This document shows, piece by piece, positions 22,721 to 33,649 of a stretch of 64,000 nt of DNA; the stretch's first letter is position 1, and each line of letters opens with the position of its first letter. The stretch covers positions 44,224,044 through 44,288,043 of the forward strand of contig NC_068341.1 of assembly GCF_014633365.1 (NCBI RefSeq), in the 5' to 3' direction. Under the pieces are notes generated by a model, which ran no database searches, was not told the origin of the DNA, and was given only the letters and a program-made list of their open reading frames with translations. This DNA is from Diospyros lotus. Taxonomy: Eukaryota; Streptophyta; Magnoliopsida; Ericales; Ebenaceae. The position numbers and the translations under genes are program-made.

Positions 22721-24337
22721 TATTAAATTTCATTCGATAAATTTTTATTTAAATTTTTTTATTTTATTCACGTACATAAAACGAACTACCCCTCTAATAC
22801 AACTAAAAGAAAGAACTATCTTAGGTGATTTCAACATAAATTATTTGATGATTAGGTAATTAAGAATCAAAATTTTATAAGAAATGTAATAAACACTAGT
22901 TATGGATCCAAATTATGAATTCGGGTTGGTCTGTCCATAAAGGGCTGTAGATCTGAATCTAGATCCAAATCTACTATGTGCACTTGAAGGGAGGTAATTG
23001 CAAGATACGGTTGAAGTTGGGCAAATGGGTCAAGAAGCATGCTCGTTAGCATGCCAATATATATATCAAATATATACAATGAAACCGATGATGCAAAAAG
23101 AAGAAAAAGAGTGCTCATGTGATTCCAACTTGTGTAGAAGGAAAAGAATTAGACTCTCAAAGATATTTTCTGTATAAGTGAGACATTTAGATGATGGGTT
23201 TCATAAAGTGAATCATTTAGATGATGGATTATGAAACGATTTTCACTTTTGATGTTTAATTTTTGGAACCAATGATTTAACCCAACTTGAAGATCGATTC
23301 TATTTCCGCCCCCAAGAAATATGTATGTTTGTAATGTATTTGTTTATGGTTGTTGAATACCATTTATGTTCATTTGTCCAACAAGAGATAACTAAAATGA
23401 AAATAAATGGTTAGAATGTGTATATTGTTAATTTGTTATTACCAAAGGTCCCCTGTCCTCTGTGCCATATGGGACTCTCATTTAGTCTTTTTTTTTTATT
23501 AATTTATTTTTTCCAGAAATAAAAGTTCATGGTGATCCATTATAAGAGAGGAATAATCGAATAATGCATCTTATTCTCATAGTTTATATACAATAACATA
23601 TGTTTTAATCATCAAACGTGGAATTGGATAAAACTTTCAGTTAGTTTGTTCAAACTATAGGTCAGTTCAATTTGATTTAATAATTTTAAGTATTTCGGTT
23701 CGATTCTGTTTTTGTATTAAAAAAATAAAATAATCAAACCAATCGAAATGACAAAAGGTCATTTTTTAACTTTGTTATTTGATTTTTTTAATTTTTTTAC
23801 TATTGATTCACTTTTTTTTATTTTTCAATTTTTTGAATTGTTCGATTTAAGAATTTATCTGATCAATTGGGTTTGATTTTTGACACAACTTCAATCTATT
23901 CAATTTAAACAAGGAATGAATGTTCACCCTAAACATTTGTTTTCTTAAATTGGGATGTAAGCAATGGTATCATTCTTTTTAGGTAGGATAAATTATATAC
24001 TAGTTCTTAAATTTTATTTTTCATAATAAATTAGTTACTTTATTTTATTTTGTGTTATCATAATTATTAAATTTTAATTTTTGTTACAATTCAATTTCTT
24101 TTTTTAATTTTTCATCTGTTTGCAAAAACTAACATATTTTAAAAATGACATAAATCTCGTGGTTAATTAATTTTGAGACTTCTATTCATGTATATATACC
24201 ATATTAGTTTTTATTAACACAATTTGATGAAAAATTAAAAGAAATACTAAATTATAACAAAAATTAAATTTTAATAATTATAATTATAAAAATTAAAATA
24301 TTATGTTATAAAATTTAAAAACTAACAATAATTTAAA
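22721..24337. other. AT-rich spacer
   Basis: No gene is seen. A stretch at about 23640-23930 is rich in CAATTTGATTT and AATCAAACC motifs and resembles inverted-orientation sequence at 38070-38540, suggesting a decayed dispersed repeat. Confidence 0.5.
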
Positions 24338-24857
24338 CTGCGTTTTTTTTGTTTTTCAATTTTCAGTTTTGAATTTTGAATTTATTTTCAGTTTTTTTGT
24401 TTTGGTTGTCTGTTTTTAAAAAATTCAAAACGCATTTTTTTATTATTTTGAAAAACTATTTCTTAAAACAATTAATTAGAAAATGATTTCTCTTTGAAAT
24501 TTTGAAAATAATTTTTTAATAATATTTTATTCAATAAATCTGATTATTCAATAAATTAGAAATATTTAATGTTAATATATTATTAAAAAATATATACATT
24601 TTAAAGCTAATGAATTTTGTAATATTTTTTTCCATTACAATAATAAAATATGAATAAATAAATTAATTAATGTGTTTTGAGTTTAGAGTTTATTTTGGAT
24701 AAAAACACTCAAAACAACTTTTTGTTGATTTAAATTTTCTCTATAATTTTTTTTTGTTTTTTAAAAAATAAAAATAAAATAATAAAGAGAACGCGTTTTC
24801 ATTATTTTAGAAAATCAAAAATTAAAAATGCTTTGAAAATAGTAAAGAGAACGCAAT
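24338..24857. mobile_element. MITE, short relative of the element at 3236
   Basis: The left end is CTGCGTTTTTTTTG and the right end AGTAAAGAGAACGCA, partial inverted complements (TGCGTTCTCTTT type). The interior TATACATTTTAAAGCTAATG is shared with 3480-3500. It is non-coding, and no clear target duplication was found. Confidence 0.55.
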
Positions 24858-26299
24858 CTTAACTTTTTGGTATTTCCAAGTGTCAAGATGTGAAGACTAA
24901 TTCAGATTATGAGCTCTAAATAGGGTGAAACCCAAATAGATTAGGAATTATGTTCAAATTAGTAGTTCTACTTTTAATTATAAATACGTGAGTATAATTT
25001 TTTATAATAGTAATCTTTTCGGATAGTAAAAAATACTTATGAATCACATAATTTTTTATTGAATCACATATTTTTTTTATGTGTACGATTGTGTTCCAAT
25101 TTTTTTTAAGACTTAAATCAAGGTTAGACCAACTTTAATAAAGTTAGATATATTTATATGATAAAAATATTTGATAGGCTTATGTGACAACAACATTCAT
25201 GGAAAATCGCACCCACCTTGAGAGGGAGTAAAAATGATAATTTTCCAACCTCTCCAACTTCAACGAATCATCAAACGTGGGAACCGTTTCCTCTGAACTT
25301 AGATAGGGAGCAAAGAGGATCATTTTACAACCACTCCAACTATATAAGATATAACCGAATTCAATAACCATGTGCAAGGCTGTGGGTGGTTCTTCTTTCC
25401 AAGTCCTCCTCATGGGGCCAACTTTCAAAGATACCTCATTTCCATGTAGTTGCACCCATACCTAAGGCCCCTAATAATCAAATGCAACTTTTCGTAAATC
25501 ATTACTCAATTCACACTAACCCCCTCCTGACCCATTCAAATTGTTTGACTATGTTATCAAAACAAAACAAGTCTAGCTTGCATCATAACCCAATCAAAAA
25601 ATTCTTATTTTGAAAAGTCAAAATTGGACCCATTACTTAGTTAATTGATTTAGATTAGATTTTTATAATATGTTATCTCTTATTAACTAGGGTCGCAAAT
25701 GAATCGAGTCGTTCGCGAGTGGCTTAATTTTTGACTCGACAAAATCTCATTTGACTTCATTCATTAAAATAAACAAACTAACTTCGAACTTCAATTTGTG
25801 AACTAGTTGAATTTGAACTCAATAAAACTCAATTCATTAAATTTCATGAACATGATCAATTAAAAACTCATAAATACTAATAAGTTCAATTAAAGCCTCA
25901 TAAACATGCTCAATTAGAAGTTTGTAAATATCTCATGAATAACCTCGTTTATAAATATATTTATTTTTAATTTTAGAAATATATTATTTAAGATAAAGTT
26001 ATCAAAATTTAAATTATTATAATAATATAATTAAATTAAATATATTTAAAATTATTATATATATTACTTTAATCATTCAACATAATATAATATATGTATA
26101 TATAATAAAATAAAATAATAAATTAAATTTCTGTAAAATAACAAATTCTTTTGAACCCGAGTTAGAGTTCAAGCTCAAGTCTGAAAACTATCTAGTAAGT
26201 TGATCTTAAACTCATTGAATTTCGACTAAACTCGATTTAGTTACAATCTTGCTATTAATTATGTATATATAATTAATTTTCAATTCAATTCGGTCTCAA
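24858..26299. other. AT-rich spacer with one unexplained open frame
   Basis: A minus-strand frame of 91 codons (25455-25180) has no recognisable family, start context or splice signals, and I do not call it a gene. From 25690 to 26250 there are runs of CTCAATTAAAAACTCATAAA-type sequence, probably a decayed repeat. Confidence 0.45.
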
Positions 26300-27787
26300 T
26301 GAAAAACTAAAGACCTGGGGTAGGGTGGTTCAATTTTTCAATTCAAACCAAACTTCACATCCAGCTAATGAGAAGACAATCGATATTTAGGGGAAAAAAT
26401 CATAATATAGGTTTCATGGTCAACGCTTTTAACATAAAAATTTTAAAATATTATTTTGACACTTATTTATAATATATTATATTTTACATCATATTAATAA
26501 ATAAATATTATTAGAAAATGACAAATTAATGTTCAAATAATATATTTTAAATAAAAAATTGGCTTTGTGGCATCAATCCCAAGATAAAAAATTCAAAGTG
26601 TTATCTCGACACACGTATTGACAAATATTTATGTGAGACTCATGTATTAATATATTATTATATTTTATATTAATACATGGTCTATGGTCGCATGTGCTCC
26701 TCTTATATTTTATTTTTTTTTATTTTAATAAAATATAAACATCTTTAAAAAAGTCAAAACCGTGTTTCCAGACACTTTTATCTCTTTCCCACTTATTATT
26801 AACTCCTCCATTGGATTATTATATTATATATATTTGGGGTTTAGATTCCAACTTAATTTGATTTTGTGTTGATTTATTTGAGTTTAGTATTAGAAAAAAT
26901 ATATAAATTTATTAATTGTAACTTAGAATTGGGACCATTGATGTAGTCCGCATTAACAAAAGAACATGTTTAGGTCCAAAGAAAGGAAAAAATTTGGTCA
27001 AACATATATCGTATTTATTTTTATGTTTATTTGGTGTGATTATTCAAATTTTTTATTATTTCGATTATATTTTTAAATTATGTATTTTTGAATTAATTGC
27101 TTATTTTATCATAATTAAGTTAGAGCATGTAACACACGCACGCTAAAATATTGAAATTATCACGCACAGTCAACTGTCGTTAGTCCTTCGCAGTTGTTGT
27201 CAACTGCATTATTTGTCATTTTCGATCATTGCGACTGTTCTCGTGTCTTCTTCGATCATCATGATCGATAGTTAATCTTTTCGTGTCGGTGAGACCTCTT
27301 GTTTTGTCTTCGCCAGTCATAGTCTTCTCCGTCGGTAATGCCTCCAACTATCTGCCTTTTTCTTTAGTCACAACAACTAGTTGTCTGCTCGATTCCTCTA
27401 CACCCTCTACCACCGTTGACGTTTTTTTACCTGTTGCAAACCCCCTTCAACCTAACCCATATATCTTTTTCTTCATCTTTTACATCTCAATTGTCATCGG
27501 CCACCAAAAGAAGATATTGTGGCCGAGATAGTAGTCCACAATAAGGGTTTGCATGCTCGTGAGGAATAATTTAGGCATTTCAACTTGCATATGTTGCATG
27601 CTCCAGATAAAATATGCAATTGACTCGAAAATATATGATCTAGAGATATGATCAAAATTACTTAAAGTTTGACTGAGTATACAAAAAAACATAAAAATAC
27701 ATGACATAAATAAGTGTTTGGCAAATAAACTTAAGAGAAACACGTTAGAAGAATCAATTATTGAACTGTTCATCGCAATGTGGTCTT

Positions 27788-27949
27788 GGGATGACTATTT
27801 TTGAGCAGTCCCTGGTACTTGTACTTTTAATTTTGTCAAGAGAGATAAATCATAGGTTGGATTTTTGACCCTTGTATAGAACGAGAATCAAACTCACAAT
27901 CCACTAGATTGACATATTACTTATCCGTCTGCTCAACTTATGTTGCGGC
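27788..27949 (-). mobile_element. tRNA-derived SINE with 18-bp target duplication upstream of AO2
   Basis: TCATC(G/A)CAATGTGGTCTT flanks the 162-bp insert on both sides (27770-27787 and 27950-27967, one mismatch). Read on the minus strand, the insert begins GCCGC. It has an AAGTTGAGCAGACGG segment resembling a polymerase III A box and GAGTTTGATTCTC resembling a B box. AO1 keeps a single-copy target at about 6855-6875. A long duplication plus A/B boxes is typical of SINEs copied by LINE machinery. Confidence 0.82.
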
Positions 27950-28083
27950 TCATCACAATGTGGTCTTAAGTTGACGTCAAGCCCAAACTAGTTGATGATG
28001 TACATGAAGTTATTGCTTCATTTCATGTCACATCGTCACATATTATATTTGGTTCTCTTGTTGTTACGTTATCGTTAATGAGT

Positions 28084-28381
28084 CGAGATTTGTTGTCCCG
28101 GTTGCTTATCTCCTTTTTTGTCTATCCAATGAAAATCAGTCACATCATCCACTATCAAATACTAATTTTTTTTAAAAAAAATTATAAAATCAAACAAAAA
28201 AATTATAAAATTAAATAATAATATATATAATCAACATATATGTCATTTATAATTTTTTTTATTTGATTTTATATTTTTTTTTAAAATTACTATTTGACAC
28301 TAGAGTGATGTGGCTGATGATGCGGCTGATTTTCATTTGGTGAAGATAAAAAGAGACAGCCAACTGAGAGGGTAGATCTCG
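28084..28381. mobile_element. 298-bp fold-back MITE upstream of AO2
   Basis: The arms of roughly 85 bp are inverted repeats. The left arm has CGAGATTTG, then CCAATGAAAATCAGTCACAT. The right arm has GCGGCTGATTTTCATTTGG, then GTAGATCTCG. The centre is A/T runs. The aligned AO1 upstream sequence goes directly from CATCGTC to GGGATGCCG and lacks it. No clear target duplication was seen. Confidence 0.75.
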
Positions 28382-28572
28382 GCTCACAGTTAGGATGCCG
28401 AAACAGTGCTCGGAAGTTTTTCGGGATGGCTGACCCACCCAAGTCGTCCCTTTGGAATAGACCTTTTAATTTGTTCGAACGTTGATGGGTTCCAACCTGC
28501 CAAATATTTGATGAATTTCCTACAGGAAACCGCCAGGTAAGTTCATCGTTTGATTCACCCTTTTTGTTTTTC

Positions 28573-28582
28573 TATATATATA
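28573..28582 (+). promoter_or_regulatory. Likely TATA box of AO2
   Basis: A TATATATATA run sits about 90 bp before the ATG, in the same context as the AO1 box. Confidence 0.5.
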
Positions 28583-28669
28583 GACAGACGAATCGAAGTG
28601 GCAAAGCGAAAGAGAACTGAAAATATATAGTTGATTGGTTGCCGGGCTGGTCAGTATCTAGAAGAAGAA

Positions 28670-31218
28670 ATGGCGGGGCTCTCGGTGTGCAGAATGAGTC
28701 GGCCGGCGGGGTTGGTGGTGGGGGCCTTGTGGCTGTTTGTCTTGGTGGCGAGTGCTCCGCTGTTGTTTGCGGAGGCGAGAGTTCGGCGCTACAAGTGGGA
28801 GGTGAAGTACGAGTACAAGTCTCCTGATTGCTACAAGAAACTGGTGATCACCATCAACGGGAAGACGCCGGGGCCGACCATCTTGGCTCAGCAGAACGAC
28901 ACCGTCGTCGTCGAGGTCAAGAACGGCCTGTTAACCGAGAATCTCGCGATCCACTGGCATGGAATCCGACAGGTAAGTTAAGCTTCTAGCCGCCCGCCGT
29001 GAGCATTGTTGTATTCAAGATCACACTGTATGCACACGGGGTGGATGAGCGGAGGAGCTAGCTTTACTTCCATCGGCTAAATAAGATGAATTGTTAGGGA
29101 ATTTTATGCTAATATATAAAAAGATTACTAAATTCTAATTTAGTATATAATTCTATAATTATTGTTAATTATCGTTAAAAAATACTAACGACATGTATTA
29201 ACACCAATCGACGATAATTATAAAATTGTATACTAAATTTATTTTAAGTGATCTTTTAGTTAAAAATTGAATTTTAGTAATCTTTTTGTGCTATAATTAA
29301 TATAAAATTTAATGACCATTTATACCATTTAACCATTTAATTCTCACAATACAAACTTGTAACTCTAATAACAAGACATCCTAACAAGATCTACTTGTAA
29401 CTTAGCAGCATTGAGGAAGTGACCGACCGTCCCTAGAGAGGCTTTGTTTTTGTTTTTTTGGGTTGATTTACACCTACTTATATACGGTTGATTGCAACTA
29501 TTTGCAGATTGGGACACCTTGGTTTGATGGCATGGAAGGGGTGACTCAGTGTCCTATTTTGCCGGGAGACACCTTCATTTACAAATTTGTAGTGGATAGG
29601 GTAAGCTCCATGTGCTTAAGCCTCTACTGCAAGCCAAGCACTCTATATCTACAGCTAGCTAGTTAGCTTGTCTTCCAGTGCTATTCTCACTACTAATCAA
29701 CACTCTTAACATCAATCCACAGCCTGGAACATATCTGTACCATGCACATTACGGCATGCAAAGGGAAGCTGGCCTCTATGGATCCATCCGGGTGTCACTT
29801 CCTGACGGCTTCTCAGAGCCCTTTTCGTATGACTACGACAGAAGTATCATCCTCAATGACTGGTACCACAAGAGCACATTTGAGCAAGTCACTGGCCTCT
29901 CTTCCATACCCTTCGGCTGGGTCGGGGAGCCTCAGGTTCATGACTATCCCCTCTGCCTCTTCTCTACTTTCTTACCGATCTGAACTAATTCTTTTCCATG
30001 ATAATCTACAGTCATTGCTGATACAAGGGAAAGGAAGATTTAATTGCTCATCTCCTGGAATGGAGGCCAGTACCTGTAATGTCACAAACCCTGAATGCTC
30101 TCCCTATGCTATCACAGTAATTCCAGGCAAAACGTATCGACTCAGGATTGGAAGCTTGACTACTTTATCGGCCCTCAGCTTCGAAATAGAGGTGATTTAG
30201 TTAACTAATTAGCATGACACATGAACCATATGTAGGTGATTGCTAATGTTGTTGCAATGCTCAACAGGGTCATAACATGACAGTGGTTGAAGCAGATGGG
30301 CGATATGTTGAGCCATTTGTGGTGCAAAATCTATTCATATATTCAGGGGAGACTTACTCTGTGCTAATAAAGGCTGATCAAGACCCTAAAAGAAACTACT
30401 GGGCTAGCACAAAAGTGGTTAGCAGGAACAACACAACTCCAAATGGTTTAGCCATTCTCAATTACTATCCCAACCATCCCAGGAGATCTCCCTCAACCTC
30501 TCCACCACCCGGCCCTGCTTGGGATGATGTCCCGCCGAGGCTGGCACAGAGTCGCGCGATCAAGGCCCGACAAGGCCACATTTCCCCCCCTCCCCGGGCC
30601 TCGGACAGAATCATTGTCATGCTGAACACACAAAATCTGATCAATGGCTACACCCACTGGTCTGTCAACAATGTGTCCTTTCACCTGCCCAGTACCCCCT
30701 ACCTAATTGCGCTTAAGCAGAATTTAACCGATGCTTTCGACCAAACCCCTCCCCCGAATGGCTATGATTTCCTCAACTATGACATTTACAATCCCCCCAA
30801 GAACTCGAATGCCACTGCCAGCAACGCCATCTACAGGCTGCAGTTTAACTCAACTGTGGACATAGTACTCCAAAATGCCAACTCTATGACCAAAAACAAT
30901 AGCGAGACACATCCTTGGCATCTCCACGGACACGATTTCTGGGTGATGGGATATGGAGAAGGCAAGTTCGACATGTACAAGGATCCATTGAAGTACAATT
31001 TGGTTAATCCAATCATGAAAAACACTGTGCCTGTGCATCATTATGGCTGGACAGCCCTGCGATTTCGAGCCGACAATCCGGGCGTCTGGGCATTCCATTG
31101 CCACATAGAGTCCCACTTCTATATGGGGATGGGGGTGGTGTTTGAAGAAGGGATAGAGAGGGTGGGTGAACTGCCAGAATCTATTATGGGTTGTGGTGAA
31201 AGCAAACGGCCCCCATAA
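28670..31218 (+). CDS. AAO: L-ascorbate oxidase AO2 (intact)
   Basis: There are five exons: 28670-28972, 29508-29600, 29723-29935, 30012-30191 and 30268-31218, all GT-AG and phase 0, giving 579 residues. The N-terminus ([14 protein letters not shown], then [15 protein letters not shown]) is a standard signal peptide, probably cut near LLFA-EARV, so the protein should be secreted to the cell wall. All multicopper motifs are present: HWHG in exon 1, HAHYG in exon 3, and HPWHLHGH (type 1 His at residue 478) and [12 protein letters not shown] in exon 5. The enzyme couples ascorbate oxidation to oxygen reduction in the apoplast and so affects cell-wall redox state. About 16 of the 313 last residues differ from AO1. 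One oddity is VPVHHYGW where AO1 has VPVHPYGW. By sequence this is the functional member of the pair. Confidence 0.95.
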
Positions 31219-31585
31219 CCTGAAAATACTTAAAAATCCATTATTTAGTATGCAGAGTTAAATTTAAATTTCAAGTCACAATTATAAGAGTAGTCAAATC
31301 TAAATTTTTAGGTGTTAGAATAATATTTAAAAATTAAGATTTGACTACTCTTATAATTGTGACTTGAAATTCAAATTTAACTGCAAGACTAAATTTTGAA
31401 TTTTGAGTGTGTCATCCCAAAAAGATACCTAGTTTACCTAAATTTTTTTCAAACTGTACATCGTTTTTTAGCTAGTGAATATCCTATTCTCTGTATGAAA
31501 AACATATTTATTTCTTGTGGAATTAAGTAAAGAACTGTTCTTGCAATAGCTGTTTGATAAATTTTAACTTGCATCAGTCCAGTCC
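31219..31585 (+). other. 3' flank of AO2, end of the duplicated segment
   Basis: The sequence matches 9872-10290, with similarity ending at AACTTGCATCAGTCCAG. An inverted repeat pair (AAATTTCAAGTCACAATTATAAGAG with its complement near 31350) could form a hairpin after the stop. Confidence 0.65.
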
Positions 31586-32677
31586 AGAGAGTAGCAGCTT
31601 AGGATTTTAACAAGGCTGAAAGCCCAGTGAGTTGGGCAGACCATGGGCTTTTTGTTAGAGACCGGCCCAGCTTAACTAACAACTTTCTTTTCAATTTTGT
31701 TTAAAAACTTAACTTGCTCCTTTGTATACTATTATAAATAAAAATAAAAATAAAATAAACTCGTTGATTTGAACTTAGAAAATATTTTTTATAGAAAAAT
31801 GTAAAATAAAATTCCCATAAATCTTATCCTAGCTATATTTATATTTATTCCATACATACAGATTAACTTAGAAAGGAATTTTTTATAAAACTCTAAAAAA
31901 CTAAATTCCAAAAATAATATCATGTGTATAATTTTTTATTTCAAAATTAAACTTAACTTAGAAAAAAATATGAAAAAAATAAATTCCAAGATAAAGGAAT
32001 TTTGATAAAAATATAAAGATAAATAATTTATGATATCTGTTATTAAAATGTTATTTTTATATATTTCTTATGGAAATATTTGATATAATCCACTTTGGAT
32101 GGATTATGATTAAAAATATTTATATACCTTGAGTAATAAATTGTTTACATTGCATTATCATTTAATAAAATTTTAATTTAATTTAATTTTTATATACAAA
32201 AGAGGCTTACATTGTTCTAAGAATAATGTTATTGATGATGTAGAAATATTATCGATAAATTTGTCAGTGACTTAGACCAATGGGGGCAAAGTCTCTCCGA
32301 CATCCACGAAGTGGGGTTCCGGCCGATGTTGATCTTGGGTTATTTAAAAAGTACGATTTTTTATGATATATAAAGACATTATTTCCTACCCAAAAAGCAC
32401 TTGATTTTCTTCATAAATTAATGTTTCGAATGTCACTTGTTACAATCTGCTTGGTTTCATCACAATCTTTCATTTTGGGGATCATTTGGTTAAGTGCAGT
32501 GGCCTCTCCAACAAGAACACAAAGACAATATTTATATAATAAAGTTTTATTTAGATGCCACTGGATAGCAAACTGACCCAGCGATAACTGGACTTGACCA
32601 TATGAATGGCCTACACGACACACAACTTTATTTATACTCCTCCCGGAGAGACACCCATCACTGTTGTCTGCTCTTGA
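31586..32677. other. AT-rich spacer
   Basis: No gene or clear repeat is seen. 32277-32345 is a short GC-richer patch without an open frame. Confidence 0.5.
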
Positions 32678-33595
32678 TCACTTGCTGAGACTTCCCTTGC
32701 CAGCCTCACACTTGCATTGGCATCGGCACTTGGGCTTGTAGCTACATGGATCCATATGTATAAAAATCGGAGATAACAGAAGATTAATTAAGCCAAACTT
32801 GAGAAAAGAACAATTGGTTAATCACAGATATGGTGGAGTATATATGGGACTTACCCCAAGGCCTTGCCCGCGGCAGCTAGCTCGTCCCTAACCTGCTTCA
32901 GGTCTCTCCCGAAGGACTGAGGGGGGGCAACAGAAGAGATGTTGAGATTCTAAGCAAATTGTGTGTGTTGATGTGATTATAACAAGATCAAGCTAATTAA
33001 ATTGGTAGATTCCTTAATTACCTGCAACCTGATCGTTTTCCGAAGCCATGTTTGTTGACGGCCAAGTTCATGCAAGATGAAGACGCACTTGTTAATTAGT
33101 TGTCAATTAGAGTCAGAAGTGGAAGATTTGGGGATTTTTCCTTTTCAAATAAACCATCAAGTAGCAGAAGAACTGAGAGAAAGAGAGAGAGAGAGAGAAC
33201 CACGCAATCCTTGCGAGTTCACGGTTCTCGGGATCTTTGAGGAATTCCTTGATTATATCCTGCAAGGTGCAATCAGAGGTCAGAAACATATGACACACAC
33301 ACACACAAAATTGGGGGTTTGTGGGGGGAGCCCTTCACCTCTCTGTTAGCCGCTTCAGTATTGGCGGCAACTGCAGCATCAGCATCGATTATAGTGACAC
33401 TACAGATGGAAATTAAACAAGAAGGGTTAACTCATAAAAATATAAATAATTAAAATACTGAAACCCTTTCTTTACTCTTGATCTTTTCTTGAAAAACACA
33501 AGGGATCTATACCCCTTTCCCTTAGCAGCTGACGATCCACCTTTGTCTCCCTTGGGCATGGCAGCCACCGACTTGTTCTTCTCAGCCTCTGACAT
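32678..33595 (-). CDS. Unrecognised small multi-exon gene (tentative model)
   Basis: An ATG at 33595 follows a TATA-like box by about 45 bp. Exon 1 (33595-33513) encodes MSEAEKNKSVAAMPKGDKGG, then a Lys/Gly tail. Exon 2 (33399-33339) gives VTIIDADAAVAANTEAANRE. Exon 3 (33259 to about 33204) gives DIIKEFLKDPENRELARI. A later exon ends LRKTIRLQ at 33022. The exon at 32916-32855 gives SFGRDLKQVRDELAAAGKAL, and the last exon (32741-32678) gives YKPKCRCQCKCEAGKGSLSK and a stop. GT-AG signals and phases agree everywhere except the link between exon 3 and the exon ending at 33022, where no canonical pair keeps the frame. The product would be small, charged, mostly helical, with a Cys/Lys-rich tail (CRCQCKC). 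I do not know the family. The fitting phases argue for a real gene, but a recent pseudogene is possible. Confidence 0.55.
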
Positions 33596-33637
33596 GATTG
33601 ATAAGCTGTGTGAGAGAGAAGGAAGAACTGGGAGGGC

Positions 33638-33645
33638 ATATATAG
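33638..33645 (-). promoter_or_regulatory. Possible TATA box of the gene at 32678-33595
   Basis: TATATATG on the minus strand, in the context CTGCTCTATATATGCC, about 45 bp before the proposed ATG. Confidence 0.45.
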
Positions 33646-33649
33646 AGCA

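Larger units (their letters stand above)
26300..28669 (+). other. Upstream region of AO2 (duplicated segment, copy B)
   Basis: Blocks align with 286-700, 5760-6690, 6850-6945 and 5560-5700 of copy A. It carries a SINE (27788-27949) and a fold-back element (28084-28381) that copy A lacks. A TATA-like run lies at 28573-28582. There is no coding sequence. Confidence 0.65.

Noticed and set aside
25180..25455. 91-codon minus-strand frame
   Set aside because: It has no recognisable family, no splice partners and no promoter signal, and sits in AT-rich spacer.
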